Shown here: positions 29,710 to 37,500 of the stretch, piece after piece
Numbering within the stretch: position 1 is the first letter of the stretch
Layout of the letters: each line of letters starts with the position of its first letter
Source: Nemertoderma westbladi
Lineage: Eukaryota; Xenacoelomorpha; Nemertodermatida; Nemertodermatidae
DNA length: 37,500 nucleotides
Reading direction: 5' to 3'
NCBI GenBank assembly: GCA_032718475.1
Contig: JAUCBJ010005134.1
Coordinates: forward strand, 1 to 37,500
Position numbers and translations under genes: made by a program
Notes under the pieces: generated by a model
Told to the model about the DNA's origin: nothing
Databases searched by the model: none
The model's input: only the letters and a program-made list of their open reading frames with translations

Positions 29710-31242
29710 TGTTCATAGAAGAACGGATAATAACCGCGCCATGCAGTGCTGTTGGAGACCACTACAAACACTAAGAGATAGTGTCAATCATGTAAAAACA
29801 TAAGGGGAACTAATATAGTTCATACTGTATATGTATTACATATAAAGCAGCATAGCAGATAATACACAGCAGCCATAGTAACTGCATAAGCTGATGAGTA
29901 CCGGTAGACTGAATACTCCTAAGTCAGTGTCAGGGCGTAGTCCCTGATGATTCATAGTCACTAACTGGCTAGTATGTATAATAGACCTTAATAATAAGCC
30001 ATGCGCATATAGTCCATTGCAGGCAGTCCATCCAGCTAATATATCTATATAACGACCTAGATGGGCCTAGGAAAGGCCAGTCTATTACACTAGCTGCCTA
30101 CGAAACAGGCTGGCACGGTAAGAATTGGATTACTTTGCTTGTAAAATGCTCCTGTTACTATGGTTACTAAAACACCACAAACCGCCAATGAAGTTACAGT
30201 CTTGTTCACAATTAAAATCCATTCTTCAATCTCCATCAATCTAGCTCAATCTAGTCCCATAGAAAAATAATAGTTAGATTGATGAAATTGAACCTACTTT
30301 CAACTTCTTCAATAGCACAGTAACAATACAGATGGTGTACGGTGACTTTCTGAATTGCAGTTTCAATACACCTGCCGTCTGCAGAAGTTATTGTCCAATT
30401 TCTCCAACTCCATAAGTCAACATGGCATGGCCTTGTGTAACAATGCCACTAATGAAATGGGCTGCATTTTTGCCGCCTAGTTGAATTAATATGTTGTCCT
30501 GTCAAGCCAGGAATGCCTTTATAAATTTAATCAAGCTACAGTCATACTGATAAATATTTTCCACTTTATATAAATAAACAAATTTAAAATTTAAAAGCAG
30601 AATCAATATTCTTAATTTTCTGAAACTAAAGAAACCGAATGTCCTAACATTCGTTTCTCAGTTATAACTTTCCAATTGTGCCCTTATGGGACTACTCATT
30701 TGAATGTATTGCATTCAATAGTACTGCATAAGAAGCAAGCGGGTAGCAATCTAAAAAAATGTCACACTGTACACCATGTCCCGGAATATAGTGTCGTAAT
30801 TCAGTGACACGCCCCCCTCCCCCCCCCCCCCCCCCCCCCCTAATTTTTCTACAAATCTTAATGAGACTTCATGAAATTTGAAACAGAGTGAGTTTCAATT
30901 ACCGACCACTTACTTTTTATTTTTGCTTTCAATCTTTAGCTACAAGCTTTGAAAAAAGTGCCTTCCGTCGATATTGCACCAGTCCCACCCCAGTTATTAT
31001 TCTACCTTATAGCTGTTTGTTGGTACTGCTAGAAAGCTGGTCATGCAAGGATTCTAAATATGTAGCACAATCTGCTGAATTTCGTTGAAAAATAGCTGAG
31101 GCGGGCGTTCAAAAGTTGCATCAGCGCTAGGCTATTTTATTCCACATATTTAATAAATACACCATATTCTTAAAACAAATACAAATTCTTCATATATACA
31201 GTAATATAATATATAATACACCTGTATCGACCGAAAAGTGAA
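29710..31242. other. Non-coding sequence
   Basis: No exon or element recognised. Holds a C-rich tract at 30812-30840 (C6, T, C22). The stretch ATGAAATTTGAAACAGAGTGAG (30870) resembles common repeat text next to such tracts (compare 15010-15060). Confidence 0.5.
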
Positions 31243-31430
31243 AACCGTCGGTTGTCTGCTGTCGATTAGCTGCTGTCGGTTGATCCCTGTCGGTTGTCTG
31301 CTGTCGGCTGTCGGTTGACCGCTGTCGGTTGACCGCTGTCGGTTGACCGCTGTCGGTTTTCGGCTGTCGCTTATCGGCTGAGGGCTGTCAGTTGTCGGTT
31401 TGGGCTGTCGGTTATTGTCGGCTGTCGGGG
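31243..31430. repeat. Degenerate minisatellite, unit near CTGTCGGTTGACCG
   Basis: Repeats of GCTGTCGGTTGACC with a basic period of about 14 bp in the middle and more variable spacing at both ends. It ends at TAACGTTTACACCC (31431-31444), identical to the 14 bp that end the unrelated 12-bp array at 10193-10206. Confidence 0.85.
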
Positions 31431-31444
31431 TAACGTTTACACCC

Positions 31445-32220
31445 CATAGAAAGTCTGAAGCCAACTCAGTAGGCCTACTGTATAATCTGAAAAGACTTAT
31501 ACTGTACTCCCAAAGTACCCCACTGCCCCAGCCTGTCCAAAATTCCCCTAGTTCAGCAGTTCAGATAGTTCAGTCCTACTGTCCTACCTGCCTACTGTTG
31601 TACTGTCTGACCGCAGGTAGTTGTACAGTTCTTTGCTTAGCTTTAGCAGTAAAGTGGGAAGGCCTGTAATTGGCTGGTATAGCTATGGAGCTCCACTGAC
31701 TGTAGTATGTCAAGTGTGGCTGATAAATAGTAATCCTTACAACAACTTAGTTAACTTATAATGTAGGTACAGAGGTGTGTGTAGAGAAATATAAATATGG
31801 CAATGGGGGAGGTGCCCTTACAGCGTATGCAGAATGTATTCAGATAGTTTCGCACTTTGACCGCAAGTGAAAAAAGTGATCTTCAGTGCAAATTGACCGC
31901 AAGAATGAAATTTACAACATTCTTATACCGATCTGTAAACTAATACTTGTACATTAAAATTTTTTCATTTTACCAGTAGCACAAGTGATACAAATTGACA
32001 GTATAATAATTCAAATTTTAATAAACAAATTAAATAATAATAATTAAATAGTGAGTTTCTTAGTTAATATTCAAATAGGCCTATTCCTATATCTGCTCCT
32101 GTTGAATTGTAAATATATTGTTTGCTTATTAAATATTGATACCACGAATTTATCTGTTTTTCTGGCACTTGTTTTCTTATCTTTGGGATTACTTACTACA
32201 GTTCAGGTTACGGAATAAAG
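31445..32220. other. Upstream region of the 824-aa gene
   Basis: AT-rich, no coding signal. No clear TATA box or initiator could be assigned. The sequence directly before the ATG is GGAATAAAG. Confidence 0.45.
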
Positions 32221-33415
32221 ATGCCATTTACTCGTAAATGTTCTTACAGACGTCACGATTCTGCTCGTTGTGATCCGAGAGCACATCTAATTGATACAAA
32301 GTATATTTCCAAAATTATACTTGATGGAATGACCAAAGATGGTGATTTGCCTGTTCCAGGACGCTTTGTTTGCTCGGAATGTGTAGAATGTTACTGTAAA
32401 AAAGCGGATATCGAAATTAGTGATAACTCTTATATTCGTCCTGCCGTTGTACATGCGGATACATTTAAAATTTCAGGGGGAACGGTAGCGGTTAAAACTG
32501 GCGACACACCTCCAACCATAAAGCATTCTGTACTGCAAACTGCTGTTATATTAAGAAGTGACTGTATGCAGCGTGCTGCCGCTACAAAGGCTCCAACTCT
32601 GGAGGAGCTCAAGAAATTTGATATTGACAAAGCAATTCCGGATGGGACAACAAGGGATTTTCTCTACACGTTGTGCGGTGTATCCAATGTTGTCGATAGT
32701 GACGTCAGGCGGAAGAAGGTGATTGCTTGCCACATATTCGAACTGATGTTAGCTGCGTGCAATGAGCGGTATTGTGGCAGCTTATCCACCCTGGAAAGTG
32801 TGGTCAGCTACTCGTCAGACACCAGTAAGATATCGCAAAATATCAGAAGTAGCTGTTCTGCCCATCCGTCTTACACAACAGTATTGAAACTGATGAAGAC
32901 GTCCGCATTTACACATGAATTCGCGCCTCGCAAAGATGTCATCTTTGGGATAGATAATAATCAGTACATTGGGAAAACTCATCATATATATACGCAATCG
33001 TCGTTGCCTGTTGCCAACGTATGCTCAGTGGTTTCGTTTGTGGTGAATCCTACCCTATATATACAAGCAAACACTCTATCCCGTGTTTCACTTTCCCACA
33101 GTGATGTTGATCATCTTGTTGATAATTTAGTAATGGAGAACAATAACCTATTTCGGCAATTCCGTTGTATATACTTGCTTCTGGAGTTGTCCTCTATTAA
33201 TGCTAAGGTTGGAGATAAAACCTCCACAGCACCAACGACCTTCTGCGATAACACGTATAGAAACCTTATTAACGTGGCAGAAAACACCAATGTGTTAGGA
33301 GTTTCGAATTACGAACCATCGGTGGCGGATATAATTATTCACAAGCCACTTCCTGATGATCCTGGAAGCTATCGAGCTGTGGGTGAAATGATTACCAACA
33401 TTATTAATATGGCAG
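32221..33415 (+). CDS. Transposase-like protein, exon 1 of 3 (residues 1-398)
   Basis: 1195 bp from ATG to a G/GTAAAT donor in phase 1. The N-terminus is Cys/His-rich: C7, H12, C17, H22 then C51-x2-C54-x2-C57-x-C59 (FVCSECVECYC), a likely zinc-binding, perhaps DNA-binding, module. The rest is mostly helical-looking with no domain I can name. Without the splice the frame ends eight bases later (GGTAAATAA), so the intron is needed to reach exons 2-3. Combined length 1195+291+989 = 2475 bp, an exact 825 codons. The full protein resembles, from memory, a large uncharacterised family in cnidarians, molluscs and echinoderms that behaves like a repeat-encoded gene. The function is inferred only. Confidence 0.75.
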
Positions 33416-33859
33416 GTAAATAATATATTTTATTCTTAAATTGTTACTTTTCGCTCGAATTTAGACCAAATCGGGAAAAAAAATTTGCACTTATTCCCAT
33501 GGGAAAAAAGTAACCCATAGGGTTCAATTGAGTTTACTTTTTTTCCCGGCGAAAAAAACAGAATAAAATATTTTGGGTGTAATTTCTTAAATTGTATTAC
33601 ATGTATTGAAAGAGCATTGACGTAGAAAAGGTTTGCACGTAGTTTGAGCAAAATCTATTTACGCACTCAAAAGTTATTGCAACTTTAGTGTCTGCGCGGC
33701 GAACTCCAAAACGGAACTCAATATCCAATATTTGTTTATGTAGTTAAGCGGCTCTCTAGTTACGTAGTAAATATTCAAGAACACTAAAAATTATTTAACA
33801 TTGAGTAAGGCAGCGTCAGGAGTTGATTGAAGAGTACAAGTAATTTGAATTGCAGATCG

Positions 33860-33960
33860 GCCCTTTATTAACCTCGCTAATTCTCGGTAAATAAAATGCA
33901 TCGAGAATAGTGAAAAAAAGTTCTACATTTTTTCCCATGTAATAAATAATTATTATTCTT
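33860..33960 (+). repeat. Direct repeat, copy 1 (partner 36690-36790)
   Basis: AACCTCGC, then CTCGGTAAATA, then CGAGAATAGTGAAAA, then GTTCTAC and TTTTTCCCA follow in the same order and spacing in both copies, with scattered differences. TTCTCG and CGAGAA can pair as a small stem; in the other copy the stem is CTCGG/CCGAG. Confidence 0.8.
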
Positions 33961-33979
33961 AAATTGATACTTTTTCGCC

Positions 33980-34095
33980 CGCGAGTATTCTTGGCCCGCA
34001 AAATGAGTCTTCTTAGCTCGGAATAATTACTTGTCGCAACAGGAGGGAATTCTTAGCCCGCACACAGTGGGTATTCTTAGCCCGCGAGTATTCTT
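33980..34095 (+). repeat. Five copies of an ATTCTTAGCCCGC-like motif
   Basis: TATTCTTGGCCCGC (33984), TCTTCTTAGCTCGG (34008), AATTCTTAGCCCGC (34048), TATTCTTAGCCCGC (34070) and TATTCTTAGCCCGA (34087), all in the same direction with uneven spacing. Such clusters in transposons can be transposase-binding sites; here that is a guess. Confidence 0.75.
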
Positions 34096-34913
34096 AGCCC
34101 GAATATGATATGATGATTGTGAATTTATTTATAAGAACAACCTATACTAAACAACGAGCTGTACAATAAGGAATAACTATAAACAATATTGTCGTGGGAA
34201 AGTTTACACTCAATCGCAACATTTTTTAGGGGTCAATTTGTTTGGCTAAAAAGTTTATCACATAAATGAGAAAGTTGCGTTAATTCTATACTCTATACTT
34301 CATTTTTTCTTTTTACAGTTTAATATTTTTATGGTTTTGTTTGATAGAGACAGGGGAGGGCGAAACTGGACGCAAATCCCATCTCGGCTAATTAATATCC
34401 CGCCTCATTCATTCATCCTAAATTCATTCGGTCTAAACTTCCCAAGCAAGCCTATCTTAACCAGGCTATACAGTATACATTGAATTTATATTGCTGACTA
34501 GACACTAGACAAGCCTTCTTCAGTTCTTCAGTGCTGCCAAACAATATTTCCAACAGGACAGCCCTTCACTTCACAGTAGCATTGGACTGCAGCATGGAGA
34601 ATTATTAACTCAGACTGCAGATAAATTGATGTTTAACTATTACTCTATTCCCTTAGTTGCCATAGACAGACCCGCCAACCCAACCAAGCAATGCCATTAA
34701 TTAGCTAAGGGCAACAAATAAGAACCAACAGCACAGCAGGGGAACAATACACTGGTTTAGTTGTGTTGCCTATATTTTTGGCTTATAGCATACAGCGCTC
34801 CAGGCCAGTAGTTAGTTGTTCTGATAACATTACAGTAAAATGGATATATTATTAATTTAGATTTCATATCATTTCCCAAACCTAATGATACAATTTTATT
34901 TTATTTTTTGCAG

Positions 34914-35204
34914 AAATTCCTAAGGAAAGGCAGTGGGTTCCATTGGTAATGGATGGAAGTCCGATGTGCTTACTATTAAACAGCCTCGAGAGTAACAAAC
35001 ACCTATGCAAGCAAATTCTTCCTTTACCTGGGTTAGGTCATTTGGAACACACGATGATCAAAGCTGTAATGAAAGCGGGATGGGAGCTACAATTTCAGAA
35101 ATTTGCAGCCGCTAATGGGGTAACATCACAGGCAGCCCAAAACTACTTTAAAAAAGCGAGTGACCATCATAAGTCTTGGGAATCAATAACCATAGTATCT
35201 ACAG
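34914..35204 (+). CDS. Transposase-like protein, exon 2 of 3 (residues 399-495)
   Basis: 291 bp, phase 1 at both ends, between TTTTTTGCAG and G/GTTTGT. The stronger-looking GTAAGT six bases downstream would give a stop in exon 3, so the GTTTGT donor is preferred. It encodes WVPLVMDGSP (D412 after a hydrophobic strand), PLPGLGHLEHTM (H441, E443) and SDHHKSWES (481-489). A strand ending in Asp, followed by a G-x-G-H-x-E block, is compatible with an RNase H-fold (DDE-like) nuclease, and I recall the PGxGHxE and SDHHKxW blocks as hallmarks of the family. G/C-rich tracts (G15 at 35215, C18 at 35354) fill the following intron. Confidence 0.8.
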
Positions 35205-35413
35205 GTTTGTAAGTGGGGGGGGGGGGGGGTGCTTATTTGTCTATTGCCTATGCCTATTACGGTTTGTCTGTTAAAATATAAAAGCGATATCAGGTTTCAC
35301 TTTCAATACAACCTACTATGTCTGTATGTCAGTCTGTCGGTAGTCAATTAGTGCCCCCCCCCCCCCCCCCCTTAAACATGTCATTATTATTTAATAAAAT
35401 TTATATATTTTAG

Positions 35414-36402
35414 GTGTTGTGAGGGAGCAATTGAAACGGTTTTTGGAGCAGGTGACCGAATCATTGGACGAGGACACAGTCTTCAATGAGCTTGATAAGT
35501 TTCTTACCAATTGCCCCAATCGAGCTTTCGTTGCATTGTTTGAATTTAATGTAACATATGTTCTAGCCATTGTGATAATGCGCATAGGCATACGGCGTGG
35601 GCGAATGGAATTAGTTGTCTGCGCGATGTTGAAGTTCGCCCCCTTATTCTATACTCGGCGACATATCCACTATCAGCAAATAGTTGGATATTATATCGCA
35701 GAACGAATGCGCCTGCGAAAAGACGTCCTGGAATTCGTAGACGCCAACCTTGCGTTTAAAAGAACTCCTTCTTCTAATAACGCTGAAGGGGCGGACTATG
35801 TTCTCGAAGGAATTCATAAACTCCTGAAACTTCTTTTCCCTAACGGCATCCCACGGGATATTAATAAGTGGGATGAGATGTACGGACTTGTGGACACCAT
35901 AAGCGAACTGAAGGGTTTATGTTTACGGTTGGGAGGTAACAAGACAATGCCTGAACATAGTGACGCTGCCCATGTCAGGCATATGACTGATTGCCTTAAG
36001 GAATGGCAAACGGTTGTTGCGTCATCTCCTCCCTGCATGCCCGAACTGACAATGGACGTACCGAGTGGGATAGGGGGTTGTGAATTGTCTTCGCAATTTA
36101 CCAACATTGGGGAAATTGGTGGGCGGCGCCTTAAGGAAACTTTAAAAACGTTTCTAACTAAAGGAGAATGTTATGCCCGCGTTCCAAAATTCAACTCTGT
36201 CCCTATTACCCGCGATGAACAATTTATACAATCCCGACTTATAAACTGGACTAATTCGGACATACGTACGAAAATTGAAGAACTAATTGAGGAATTATTT
36301 TATATGGATGATAGTTCTAAAGAACAATATACTCTTCAATTAAAGCAAGCTAAAACGAAAGACAAATTAATATTATTGTGCAAGAAACTCCTGGCATTAT
36401 AA
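35414..36402 (+). CDS. Transposase-like protein, exon 3 of 3 (residues 496-824)
   Basis: 989 bp from a TATTTTAG acceptor to TAA at 36400. A helical domain follows (FEFNVTYVLAIVIMRIGIRRGRMELV, 540-563, with Arg/Gly turn), then FVDANLAFKRTPSSNNAEGADYVLE (604-627), where the E627 in GADYVLEGIHK is the best candidate for a third acidic catalytic residue because it sits early in a helix ending in Lys. It ends in a Lys-rich helix (LKQAKTKDKLILLCKKLLAL). The ORF is fully open, unlike the other element genes in this window, which suggests recent activity or selection. It could be a domesticated host gene. There is no homology evidence beyond recalled motifs. Confidence 0.8.
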
Positions 36403-36864
36403 TTCAATTAAAAAAAAACAATATTAAAGTACTTATTAAATAATAACTATGGCTTATTTTAAAATTAGGTTATCTACGTACTGCTACCGGTAACACGAAC
36501 TTTATGGATTATGCAATAAGTGCAAAGAATTAAAATTAAAATAAAAAAAAAATAGAACTTTTTCCCCAGGCAACAAAAAAAGTACCAATTTAAAAATAAG
36601 ATTACGTATTACATGGGTAGGGTATACCCCCCCCCCCCCCCCCCCCCCCCTACCGACGTCATTTATGAACATCCCCAAATTTTAAATTAATCTATCAACC
36701 TCGCGGCACTCGGTAAATACAATACCCCGAGAATAGTGAAAAGGTTCTACTTTTTATCCCAAGTATTAAATAATGATGAATAATTATTGTATATGTATGA
36801 TATCACTATGTATGTAAAGTAATGGAAGTTGGAAGAAGTCTGTAATTAATAAGTAAACAATTTA
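36403..36864. other. Convergent intergenic region
   Basis: Between the two stop codons of the facing genes. Holds a stretch related in inverted form to the start of intron 1 (minus strand TTTAAATTGGTACTTTTTTTG near 36580, compare CTTAAATTGTTACTTTTCGC at 33436), a C24 tract (36627-36650) and repeat copy 2. Confidence 0.6.
36690..36790 (+). repeat. Direct repeat, copy 2 (partner 33860-33960)
   Basis: See copy 1. Same order of AACCTCGC, CTCGGTAAATA, CGAGAATAGTGAAAA, GGTTCTAC and TTATTAAATAAT-like sequence. Confidence 0.8.
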
Positions 36865-37084
36865 TTATTTTCGTAATTTCTTGTTTTCCTTGCCCTTTCC
36901 TTTGCCTTTAGTAACCGGTGCAACGGTAGCTATTCCTTTCGCGGCATCCCATTTGGCCTTCAAGGCCTTCGCTTCCTCTAGGGATCTTCTCTTAACGTCC
37001 TTGACGTGCTCAGGACACAACCAGCGTTCCTTTTCCATGTCCTTCTTGTTGGGCATTCCAATGCAATGTACATGTCCCCATACC
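36865..37084 (-). CDS. PHD-like zinc-finger protein, last exon
   Basis: 220 bp on the minus strand, entered in phase 2 after a GTGTTTCAG acceptor, 72 residues to TAA. It encodes the second half of a PHD-type finger (VWGHVHCIGM, then RWLCPEH) and a Lys-rich tail (VTKGKGKGKENKKLRK), which looks like a nuclear-localisation or nucleic-acid-binding tail. The last pair of ligands is C-x2-H rather than the common C-x2-C. Confidence 0.8.
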
Positions 37085-37261
37085 CTGAAACACCATAACA
37101 AAATAAATGCTTGTGTTATTAGAATTGTAATCACAATGAAAGGCAACAGGAGCAACAAAAAGTATGCTAGTGATTAAAATAAAAAAATATGTATTGCCCC
37201 CCCCCCCCACGAAACCCAGCACCCACCCCACGCTACACCACTGGCGAATATGTATACTCAC
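37085..37261 (-). other. Intron of the PHD-like gene
   Basis: 177 bp, GTGAGT...TTTCAG on the minus strand, including a C12 tract (37197-37208, plus-strand sense). Confidence 0.8.
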
Positions 37262-37416
37262 TGGCACTCCTTGAACCCATTCCTTTGCTTGTCTCTACCG
37301 TCACAACCAACCCAGTCGCGATTGTAGAGCTCGAAGTCTTCGTTACTTTCAAATACCACCTTGCATATAAAGCATATTTGGTCGTCTAGAATGCTATTAT
37401 TTCCACTTGCTTGGTT
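37262..37416 (-). CDS. PHD-like zinc-finger protein, penultimate exon (gene runs off the window)
   Basis: 155 bp on the minus strand, entered in phase 0 after a TTTTAG acceptor, leaving in phase 2 at CA/GTGAGT. It begins NQASGNNSILDD and contains the first PHD ligands: ICFIC (C-x2-C), then DWVGCDG (W-V-x-C-D, typical of PHD fingers) and KEC. Spliced to the next exon it reads KECQVWGHVHCIGM, the usual C-x-x-W-x-H-x-x-C arrangement. PHD fingers bind histone tails or act in protein complexes; in transposon proteins they occur as accessory modules. Upstream exons lie past 37500, so the N-terminal part and overall protein type are unknown. Confidence 0.8.
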
Positions 37417-37500
37417 CTAAAATTGGACAAAAAATATGATAATTTAATTACATATTTACATTGCACAAATACATGAAATAAATGGTTTCGCAACCCCCCC
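37417..37500. other. Intron at window edge, ending in a C tract
   Basis: Minus-strand intron sequence upstream of the 37262-37416 exon, ending with C7 at the window boundary. Confidence 0.6.

Larger units (their letters stand above)
33416..34913 (+). other. Intron 1 of the transposase-like gene, with iterated motifs
   Basis: GT...TTTTTTGCAG intron of 1498 bp. It contains a nested hairpin (33501-33513 GGGAAAAAAGTAA with 33533-33547), a segment repeated beyond the gene (33860-33960; see 36690-36790), and five short direct repeats around ATTCTTAGCCCGC (33980-34095). No internal exon recognised. Confidence 0.7.

Noticed and set aside
34943-35212. Exon 2 of the transposase-like gene as a separate 89-codon gene
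   Set aside because: Splice sites and phases join it precisely to exons 1 and 3 to give one 824-aa frame.

Overview
Eukaryotic, almost certainly metazoan, nuclear DNA. The evidence is genes split by GT-AG introns, a tetraspanin gene with animal-type exon structure, LINE, hAT, BEL/Pao-like and Ty3/Gypsy-like elements, tRNA-derived SINE sequence and many minisatellites. The species cannot be fixed from sequence alone. Long G/C homopolymers, abundant AGGCCTA and ACCGGT palindromes and this repeat mix suggest a marine invertebrate, but that is impression, not proof.

Layout. (1) 1-11.7 kb, minus strand: five consecutive internal exons of a tetraspanin gene (1354-1437, 3129-3308, 4769-4882, 6978-7099, 11515-11662), with first and last exons not found. 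Its introns are packed with repeats: a 38-bp minisatellite (3620-4759) starting 9 bp from a splice donor, a tRNA-like SINE head (5751), a foldback repeat (about 6326-6675), and a LINE fragment (8500-9720) between two inverted arrays of the same 12-bp minisatellite. These lie inside a possible 3.5-kb hAT-ended unit (7156-10703). A 472-bp hAT MITE with perfect 8-bp target duplication follows (10819-11290). A 42-bp satellite occupies the left edge.

(2) 11.7-16.9 kb: a second, badly decayed LINE (about 12470-14180, plus), an inverted 3' LINE stub, TCTG-rich sequence and otherwise anonymous DNA. (3) 16945-26367: one LTR retroelement on the minus strand with about 650-bp LTRs (TG...CA), a 5-bp target duplication (AAAGC) and a polypurine tract. 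It encodes a coiled-coil Gag-like region and a BEL/Pao-like aspartic protease with a damaged active site. No reverse transcriptase or integrase could be recognised. Instead it carries a 269-aa ORF resembling DEDD (RNase D/WRN-type) 3'-5' exonucleases and a downstream ORF with two perfect CCHC zinc knuckles. Many perfect hairpins and an 82-bp minisatellite fill its non-coding parts.

(4) 27.1-29.7 kb, minus: a truncated, multiply broken Ty3/Gypsy gag-pol whose reverse-transcriptase core is deleted. (5) 29.7-32.2 kb: non-coding DNA with a short minisatellite. (6) 32221-36402, plus: a three-exon gene for an 824-aa protein, intact through both splice junctions, resembling a widespread uncharacterised, transposase-like metazoan family. 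Facing it on the minus strand (36865->37416) are the last two exons of a PHD-like zinc-finger gene. Related non-coding repeats on both sides of exons 2-3 and a cluster of short iterated motifs in intron 1 hint at a mobile or recently mobile two-gene unit. This unit and the LTR element with the exonuclease-like ORF are the two most interesting parts of the window.
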